In this document: one piece after another, positions 51,301 to 61,400 of the stretch | Position numbering within the stretch: position 1 is the stretch's first letter | Layout of the letters: each line of letters opens with the position of its first letter | DNA from: Gymnothorax reevesii | Taxonomy: Eukaryota; Chordata; Actinopteri; Anguilliformes; Muraenidae | Assembly (NCBI GenBank): GCA_029721435.1 | Contig: CM056574.1 | Location: 33,436,001-33,500,000 of the forward strand | Direction of reading: 5' to 3' | Length of the DNA stretch: 64,000 nucleotides | Notes under the pieces: model-generated | Databases searched by the model: none | What the model saw: only the letters and a program-made list of their open reading frames with translations | Told to the model about the DNA's origin: nothing | Position numbers and translations under genes: made by a program

Positions 51301-54300
51301 ACAACAATGACATTACTGAGGGGATGTTATTCTATGTTTGATTATACTTCGAAACGCTCTAATTTCTTGGCACTGATGACTCTCTGTAAACGGATTTTAC
51401 AGACTCACACAAGAAAAGATTCTGATTCAATCTCCATTCCTATTCATCTCTTCCCATTTAGGCACCCATTGTGTATGCTCTGGTGCTAAAAATCCCCACT
51501 GTTGAAATGGCAGTCTCCATGAATTAGCCACTTGCAGCACTGAGCAGCTGCCATTGCGATATATGAACTTGGTCAGTGGGAACTGTTTACTGTTCTCAGC
51601 GCATTTTAAAATTTAACCCTATCCTCTTCGGTCACTGTCGTTGGCTTGCTGTAACTCCTCAGTCTTGTTTTACTGATAGGCGTGAATGCCCCTTTATGTT
51701 TCAATTCCTGCTTGTGTTTAGCATACAGCGCTAAGCTAACACAGTGCAGATGTTCAATAGCCAGCAGGTGCCGCAGGTAAGAAGATCTATTGGCTGCTCA
51801 GCATGTAGGAGCTACTGACCAAGCATATGTGGGAAATCCGGAGAGGTGTATACATACGACTCTTCCACTCTCTCTCAGTCTCACACACATAGACATGCAC
51901 ACACACACATATACACACAGGGCTCTGTAGCACTATATTTATAAGCAAGTGCAGAGTAACCTGGATTATATAACACAGCTGCTCCACAAAGCAGGGAGAA
52001 AACTGCAGATGACAGCATTAATCAAAGAGCCAGAGAGAGAGAGAGAGGGGGGGCGGGGGGGGGGGAGAAATAGAGAGAGTCGGTGCTGAGTTTGGGCAGT
52101 GGAATTCAGCAGGGATTTTAAGTGTCTTCCACACTTGCTTATGCTAAGTAATAAAGACAGACTGACTGGTGCTTTTCTCATTTCTGCAGCTGGTTTTACT
52201 GACTTAGTGCAATTTCAATTCACAGTTTGATGCTACACTCAAAACTGCTACCTCATAGCATATACATAACAGATCGTGCATGAATTTAAAGAACATTTTG
52301 CAATGCAAAGGGACACAGGCAACAAAAAGGCAGTTGTAAGAACTTTGGTCTTATCCCAAGACTTTAAAATAATATATTTCCTTTTGCATAGAAAAGGAAA
52401 ATAGCTTGTTTCATGACAACATTTTCTTGAAAAGTGAACCCAGATAGCAAGCACCTCCGCTCCGGATCTGCCCCGGCTCTGTGCTGACTCCAGCTGATCC
52501 GGCTCAGAGCCGGGGCAGATCCGGAGCGGAGGTGCTTGCTATCTGGGAAATGATCTCATCCCACTGGCAAGTCTTGAACTGTATTGAAACTAGATCACAA
52601 TACTGGCTATTGTTCTTTTGTTTTATTTATTTATTTTTTTGTCTCATTTAGACAAGATATGCTGAGATACGTATACCATCTAGTTTTCACAGTATAAATA
52701 CTGCCACCTGAGAGATATGCACTACAGTACCGTAGATCTAGCGGTGATGACTGCAAGACCAGACAGAATCAATGCACAATGGCTTAAGCACAATGTAAAG
52801 TAACCTTTCCCACCTTGAATTACAGCTCCAATTGGCACCAATGCAAAAAGAATCCACAGGCTTTAGAACGTGAGCTGTGCTACAGGAGACAGACTGTGTC
52901 AGCACCAATTACCTGGATCTCCGTTGTGATTTCAGCCGTGATTGAATGGGCAGTATCGTTGAAGATGTGCTGCAACATGTTCTCACTAGAGGGCGCCCTC
53001 CCCAGATTGTACAGAGTGGGCAATATCTGTCCAAGAAAAAGAATTGCTTAATTTCAGCAGTTCATAGTAAATGCTATCTTCGGTATTGTCTTCTTCAGTG
53101 ATTTAAGCTGACAGCTTATGAACTTATACCTCCAATGAGGTTTAAGACAGCTGCAGCTTCCCTCAGTGAAAACTCACGCCTATGGACACCCTGGCGCGAT
53201 GAAGCACTTCCTCCGCAGACAGGACGTCACTCTGAACTTCCTGCACGCTGCAGTTGATCAGTGGCTGGACAGTCTTCTGCATCTTCAGACACATCTGCTG
53301 CACCTACGAAAGAGGTAATGAGACACAGATGCTATGGCTATTAGACCTACATACCAGTATAGGCAGTTTCAAAGTGTGTGAGTGAAAGAGGGAGAGAATA
53401 GAAATGCTGATGACTGAGTTTGCCAAAATTCAAGTGTGCAGACTTAACAGTTTTGCAGACTTGCGGACTTAGCGGGCATGTTCCCAGGAAGTCCGCTAGT
53501 GCTGCCGGCTGTCCAAACTCACAATTCGTCCAACCCACAAGGATTATATTAAAATATTCAGATAAAGGACGAAACTGGAGCAGATGAAACACTTGCCGCA
53601 ATTTATTTAGGTGTCAAGTCTGTTGCAAGTGATTTGAGTGCTCCAGTCTCGTCCTTTATCTGAATATTTTAATAAAATCCCAGTGGGTTGGATGAATAGT
53701 GAGTTTGGACGGCAGTTCTTCATCTGTGTATATTGTCCTTCCTGAGAGCACCAACCTCTGTTGAATTGAGGGGCTGAAGTGCAAGGTGTTCCTTCATCAA
53801 AGGGAGAATATTATTTGAGGTGTGATGGGAAAGTAACCACATAAAGTACCCCAACATATGTAATGAAAAAAATCATTCAGACTAAATTTATACTTATTTC
53901 CAGACACCGATTTCTTAATTTAGAGTTGGGGGTTATATCCACAGATGTGAGTAAAGCCTGAAGTCTGGTTTACGCATTGAAGCTTGCAGCCTAGCGCTCT
54001 AGTAGACTTCACAGATTGACGCAGAGCAGTCCAGACAACTTCAAAGTATGTAACACCAAAGTCCCAGAGGGTCAAGTTCGCTCATCCAACGTGCTGACAT
54101 TTGGATTCAGCGTTAGAAACTGAGGGTGAGAAAGCCGAGGAACAGAGAAGGGCTGAGAGCACATGACCGCATTTGAGACTGCTCGCCGTTTGAATGGTTC
54201 ATATGGTAAGCAAAAGTTATGCTCAATGTTTTATGCTCATGAGTAAAATATAAATAAATTGTTTTAAGAAAATCTCCTATTCCCCATAATTTTCGTACAT

Positions 54301-57300
54301 TTTTACTAATTTTGTATATTGTCATCGTCAGACTACAGCAGCCAAAATGAATAACTGAATTCCAATCTGCAGTTGAAAGAGGTCAGTAGGGTTTTGCGTT
54401 CTCCATCCAATCAGCAGCCAGCTAATTGAGAAAAAGGTCAGTGGACCCCTTCGCCAATCAGAGACTAAAATGAATCACTTGCGTGGGAACACAGGAACAA
54501 GCCGACACTGAGTGCCGAGAGAACCCCGCAGCCCTTAACTAATTATTAATAAATAGCAGCATACACTTATGGTAATGCACAGGTCAGTGTGCTAAGGTCA
54601 AAAGTCAAATCCACTAATGACCCTTATGTTGCACACCTCCCCCTCACAAGGAATCTGCATACCAAATTTGAAGCTGCTGTGATCAGTATTTTTGGAAATA
54701 TGGCCCAGAAAATACATAATATAACAATACCCCATGAGCCCATGAAGGGCTGTGGGCTAATAACCAACAGACACTATGGCAATCTAAGACTGGAATTTGA
54801 TTTGACATGACATGACATGACATAAGATGAGAGGCGTGAACAGGCCATTCAGCCCAACTAGGTTCACCAATTTCTTTTTACTTTTGTGAATATATCACTT
54901 CAGATACTCAATGACTCAATGGTATCTAGCTTTAAGTCAAGCCTGCTCTTGAAAACTCCCAAGGATTCTGCCTCAACAATATGGTCAGGCAAGCTATTCA
55001 CTCACTCGCTCACTCATCCTCGCTGGCTCTGGGAAGAAGCGTAGCGCCTCGACAGATGGACCTCCATCTTGGCCTGTCCTGAGCTGCTTCCCAGGCTGCT
55101 GTGGTGTTGAGTGCTATGGCCCTCAGATCAGTGTTCAGCATGTCGCACCACCTAAGCCTAGGTCTGCCTTTGGGACGGGTCCACTGAATTGGTTTGGGCT
55201 CCCTCAGCAGGTGGGCCAGCTCAAGGGGTGGAGATGATCTGACTATATAGCCTAAGAGTCGTAGGAGGGCTGTCCGGATTAAGTTGGAGACTGGTGGCTG
55301 TTTAGTTATCTGTCGTAAGGTGGCATTTCAGGTGAAGTTGTGCCACTGGAGCCTCAGGATCCTTCGCAGACACTTAGTGTCAAAGGCATCCAAGAGTCGT
55401 TCTTGAGCAGCTGTGAGAGTCCAGGTCTCTGCACCATGCAACAGGATGAACAGCACCAGGCTATTATACAGTCTGACCTGATCTGATCCACGGTGGAAAG
55501 GCGACTGTTTGTCCAGATTGTGCCCAGAGATGCCATAGCTGTAGTGGCAAAGCCTATGCGGATCTTGATGTCTGCGGTGCATTTGCTGTCAGAGGTTATT
55601 GTGCTGCCGAGATAGCAAAACCTGTCCATTACTTCCACCTCTTGGGTGCCAATTTCAGGGCTTTCTGGAGGAGGTTCAAAGTCGTTTAGGCTTTGGATCT
55701 TTGCTTTTTGCCAGCTTATAGTCAGGACAAGTGGCTGGATTGCTGCATCCATGACTTGGAGAGCAAGATGAAGTACTTGTATTAGCTTGGCAAGAATGGC
55801 CACATCATCTGCATAATCCAAATCAGAGATGGTCACATTCCCATAGCTGGCTCCACATGCACTCTGGGCCACAGTTGTTCTCATCACATGGTCGATGGCA
55901 GTATTGAAGATGGTTGGGGCAAGAACACACCCCTGCCTGACGCCACTGTTGATGTCAAAGACAGCTGACAGCAGCCCATTTACTCTAACGCAGGAAACAG
56001 TATTGGAGTAAAGGAGTGACAGCAGGTCCAAAAGCTTTGCCGGCACTCCCAGGATCTTAAGAATCTTCCATAGGGCTTGTCTATCTATAGAGTCAAAGGC
56101 CTGCTTCAGGTCCACGGAGGCAGCGTAGATAGGCTTCCTGTACTCTCTCCTCATCTCTGCCAGTAGCCTGAGAGTCAGGATTCTGTCAACTGTAGAGCAA
56201 CCTGGAGTAAATCCACTCTGTTCCTGTCGTTGCTTCCAAAGAAGGAGTGGGCGTAGTCTGTTGAGGATGATATGGGCTAACATTTTCTCCTTGGAACACT
56301 CAGCAGAGTGATGCCCCTGTAATTGCTGCAGATGTCCTTCAGGCCCTTCTTCCAGAAGGGGAGAATGACTCCATGTCACCAGTCTGCGGGGACAGTTTCA
56401 GTTCTCCACACAGAGGATATCAGGGAGTGTAGCGGTTCTAGTACAGCAGGGCCTCCATATATCGGCGGCCCTGGGGCACGACCTGGCTGGAGCTTACGTA
56501 TAGCCTTTTCTACCTCATCAGGGGTGGGGCGATCAACTGAGATGGATTTGTCTTCTGCAGCCAGGGCGGCTAGGGCATCCAGCTGTAGAGGAGGAGGTGG
56601 TGCGGGCCGATAAAGCATTAGTGAGAAGTGTTCCCGCCAGGGTTCCAGCTGTTGTTCTGGTGTGTCTAGGTCAGATCCAACCAGAGCCTTTACACAGGTT
56701 GTTGGAGGGGTTTGTCTTCCCTGAGAGGGTTCTGAGTGTCTTGTATAGGGTGCCCTGTTTCCCTGCATATGCAGCTGACTCTGCGGTGTCTGCAAGTGTG
56801 TCAAGCCACTGTTGCTTGTCTCTACGCAGAAGTTTATTCAGACGTCTATACTCATCATGTTAGCCTCTCAGTCTGACCTCTCTACGAGCCTCCACCACTC
56901 TAAGAGTCTCCTTGGACAGGAAATCCTTCTTTTTGGTTCTTCTGTGGCCAAGCACCTTTAATGCAGATCTTGTGATGTTCTCTTTAAAGTTTTCCCAGAT
57001 GCCCTCTGGGCCATCCTCGGTGGGGGCCACAGATAATGCTGCAAAGCGGTTATGAAGGTCAAGTTGAAACTTGCCTCTGACTTCTTCTGACTAGACTTGT
57101 TAGATCATACTTGCGCTGCTTGCTTGACATGGTGTTCTTTTGTAGGTGAAGACTAACAGTCATGGCGAGTAGCCGGTGATCTGTATTTCCAAATTCTACG
57201 CTGCGGAATACCCAGCAGTCAGAGGTGGTGTGTCAGTGTGCACTGGTGAGAATGTGGTCCACTTCCTATGTGGTGTGGCCATCATTGCTGATCCAGGTCA

Positions 57301-58423
57301 TACAGTGGATTCTCTTGTGTGGGAAGAAGGAACGTTCAGAACGTAGGTGGTAGCTAGAGCAGTACTCCAGGAGTCGTCTACCATTGTCATTGCGTGTGCC
57401 CATTCCAGGGGGCAGAGAGACCGCTCAAATCTGTTTCTGTCTGTGCCAAGCAGGCTATTCCACATCAAAATTACTCTTTGGGTGAAGAAATATTTCCTAT
57501 TATCAGTGCTAAATTTACCTTTAGTCAACTTCCATTTGTGACCCCGAGTTCTACTAACAACACTTGGCCGAAGGAATCCAACATATTTCACTTTGTTAAT
57601 CCCTTTAACATATTTAAAGACCTCAATCAAATCACCCTGGAGTCTCCTTTTCCTAAGACTAAAGAGATTAAGGATCTACAGCCTTTTCTCATAGTTTTCA
57701 TTTTTTATACCTGAAATTAGCTTAGTAGCTCTTCTCTGAACTTTTTCTAGAGCCTCTATAGCTTTCTTAAAGTATGGACCCCAGAACTGCACACAATACT
57801 CCAGATGTGGTCTGAAGAATGTGTTGTGCAAGAGAAGTATGACCTCCTTGGATTTGTACTCAATACTTTTAGCAATGCATCCCAGCATCCGATTAGCTTT
57901 TTTAACTGCTACAGCACAATAGCTAGAACCTGTGAGGGTTTGGTCAACAATCACTCCCAGATCTTTTTCACATGCTTGCTGTTGGCCAAAGAGGGCTCCG
58001 AGCATATAATACCAGGCGAGGCCCACCTCATTTACCTTCTCAGAGCACCTGGTCCTCATACCCTGCTGTAGTCTCAGCACCTGCTCAGATACACCTGCTC
58101 CGCCCCGGCTGTTCCTCTGCAGACAGGCCTGGATCTGGAGCAAGGTAAGGAGAGGAGCCCTGATTGGTTTATAGGCTCTGGCCAAGACAAAGATAGGTTC
58201 TGATTGGCGCAAAAGATCTCAGCAATACACTAAGAAGAGCTGTGATTGGGTCAGTGGACCTGAGCAAGACGGTGAAACAGGGCTTTCATTTCCTGACAGG
58301 AATCTGAGTGGACGCCTCGCTCACCCTCTGCAGGGCCTCCTCGGTCCTCTCTGGGCTGCTGCGGTACGCCTGCAAGACGTCGCTCATGGGAATGGGCATC
58401 TGTTGCAATGAGGAGTTTCTGTT

Positions 58424-58467
<44 letters not shown>

Positions 58468-61400
58468 GTAAATGTTTTCTCTGAAGTAAACGCGCATCTG
58501 TCTTTTTTTACATTGTCATCCCGTGTGCTGATATATGGCACAACTGTACCCTTTAGACCATGTTTTGCGGACAAATCAGGAGCCAGTAACATCACGACAA
58601 AACATCGCAGAAGCCAAATTGCAAAATATGGGGGTGCCCGAGAACTGAACTTCCACAAGGCGAGATGCTTTTCCCCAAGCCTGATGGTAATGTCACAAGG
58701 TAATGCCACAGTAAGCTTGGACCAAGTTTTTCGATGGCCTACAGGTAGCACAGGTGGTTGGTCTTACTCACTTCTCCAAAGCACTTGCCACGTCCAGGAA
58801 GCCACTGGCCGTCACATTATTCCTGTCCCAGACCAAGGTCCTGTGAATAACAGGTACAGACTAGGTATGAGGGCTTTGCCCTTTTTTTGCCCGTTTTTAT
58901 CCCCCGCTGGGCTGTCAGTCCGTCGCGGCTCAGTCCGTCTGTCCATCCGTCCGCACGTCTGTCCATATCGGAAAGCATTTGGCTTGTGAAATCAACTCAT
59001 CTTACAGTTTTCATAGGACAGTCCTGACACTTGGTACAGAATGCTGCAGATAGACTGATTATGCACATATCGCAGTCGCAACACCGGCGAGAGATGTTGT
59101 GCTCTCAGAGCCGTCTTGTTTGGAATGTCAACACTCTAGAATTTTCTCTTATTTGCCATTAGTGATTGAAACACTACCAAGAATGTTCAGATGAAAACTT
59201 TCATTGTGATCTTAGAGCACAGTGTTAAAGCTGACTGAGTCCTGTAACATAGTGGCTATCCAGATGATTGCCTTACCTGAGCTTAGTGTTGGTGAGAAGG
59301 GCCTTAGCCAGCATTTTAGCACCCGTGTCTCCAATGCAGTTTCCGCTGATGTCGATCTTGGTGAGGTTCCCGAGGCTGTTTATCAATGTGGTAGTACCAG
59401 TCTTCAGCTTGGAGTCGCTCACTGAAAGGGACTCCAAGGGCTGGGCCACAACAGGGACACAATACTCATGCACATTGCCAGCTGTATGTGGCTAATGTTT
59501 TTACACTCTTCCTGCAATGTTATGTTAACATAATGCACTTGCTTTTTTTTTTAGCTTTTTTCTGTCTATCGATACCTCTTATTCGACCAGAGTGAGTAGA
59601 GTTCTACTCAACTGGAACCCTTCACTTCAACGAGCAGCCAACCATTATATCACCAAAACACAACGTGATTCTATTTATGAGAAAAAAAACCTTAGCAGAC
59701 AGTATTATTGATAAGACAACACAGACCACCTAACCAGAAAAGCACACAAAACCACATCCAGACAGAATTAATCCAATACCCATTTTAAACCCCAAGCAGG
59801 CAGAACTAATTTTACTCACAGCTGGGATGCTTGTCCCACAGGAAATTGTTTGTGAGCATAGCTAGATAGAACCTAATCTGTTCACAAACTTCAACCCAGA
59901 CAGACACCTTTCTTACAAATATAGGGTCTACGTACAGTGGTGACCAGAATAATTCCTATTAAATCATATTGACCCCGTCACAGTAAATATAGAAGTCTCT
60001 TTGATACGAACTGCAGAAAGAACTGACAGGCGTTTCAGTTAATGGGCTAGGAGCCACAGCTGGGCTGTATATAATTACTAAGGTGGCGTGTCTCTCCGGG
60101 GAGGGATTCTGGGTAATTAAAATTCCAGTTATGCCTCTGGAGCCATCGCAGAAGACTGTTCCCACAATGTGCTATACTTTCTGTCTTTCACAATCTCCCC
60201 ATATTAAGCATATCAGCTTGTAAACCTGACCCCATATAGACACAGACCTCTGTTGGAGTGACTGGTCAAAAGGATTAACTCATTCACAACTCATTTCCGT
60301 GACGGCCAGATGAAACAACTCATATTACGGCTGTAGTTCTAGTTAGCCATTTTTCACAACAGCTAATCAAATGATAAATCTTATTTGAAACTATGGAGAT
60401 AGATGACCTTGCCCTTGCCCTATGAGCTATCTAATGAAGGCCAGAGCAGATCAAATGTTTTCATCCAACTAATAAAACATTCTCCAACGAGTGTGATATA
60501 CTAGTATAAAAACAGTGTTTTACTTAACTCATCTGCATGCAGTACATAAACCTGACTTAAAACTCTGAGGGAAATAAGAACGTTTTCCTACAACAGACAC
60601 TCATTTATAACTAGGACAGGCCAAAGATCCAACACAGAAGGTACTCTGCATAAAAAGGAAATAACCATGGTTGTGTCCTCAATACCTTCAAATTAAAGTT
60701 AATTACAACTTTAGCTTCCTAGTTTTATGTCAAACCAAAGGTCACACAGTGTCGAGACAAAACAACAGAAATTGTGTCACTGTCTCAACTCCATTCCCTC
60801 GTATTTTACAATATATTTGTCAGTAAAAACACTGCTAGGAAATACAAAGCATGACAGAAGAATATACATGGGTGATGTCCTACTCACACACTCCTCCTCC
60901 TGAATAAGCTGGACAATGCGATGCAGAACGTCAGTCAAAGTTCTGTCAAAAAGACAAAAAAGTCAGCAGTCAGGGTCTGTTCCCTGCTACTGCAGTAGAG
61001 TGCCAGAGTTACCACCACAGGAATAGCTCCAGCTCAACACAAATTTGAAACGCATAGAAATTGAATAAGATTTAATATAATAATATAGCAAAGTACAGAC
61101 AGCTGAATTAAAATTATTCATCATGTCTGCCTAAGAAAATTGTACGTCTCTTTGGAAAATGCGGTTACTGCGGATCATTATATAATACACATCATTCATT
61201 TCTCCAAATTTCCAGTGTTAGCATGAGGCAGGATTGCTTTTTCTTATCATCAATGTGCTGAGCAGCGCTTCTTTGGTTCCTGCTACTGGACTGCTTGTAA
61301 CAAACTGGAAAGTATATATAGGAGGTGCTTTTCAATATGCACCATATGTTTCTTTGTGTCCTCTCCCGTTCAGTGACCCTAAAATCATTCCCCCTTCCCA

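Noticed and set aside
58251..58751. 166-residue minus-strand ORF overlapping exon w5
   Set aside because: It reads the wrong frame of w5 and runs through a CA repeat; the frame giving [14 protein letters not shown] matches CARMIL and both neighbouring phases.
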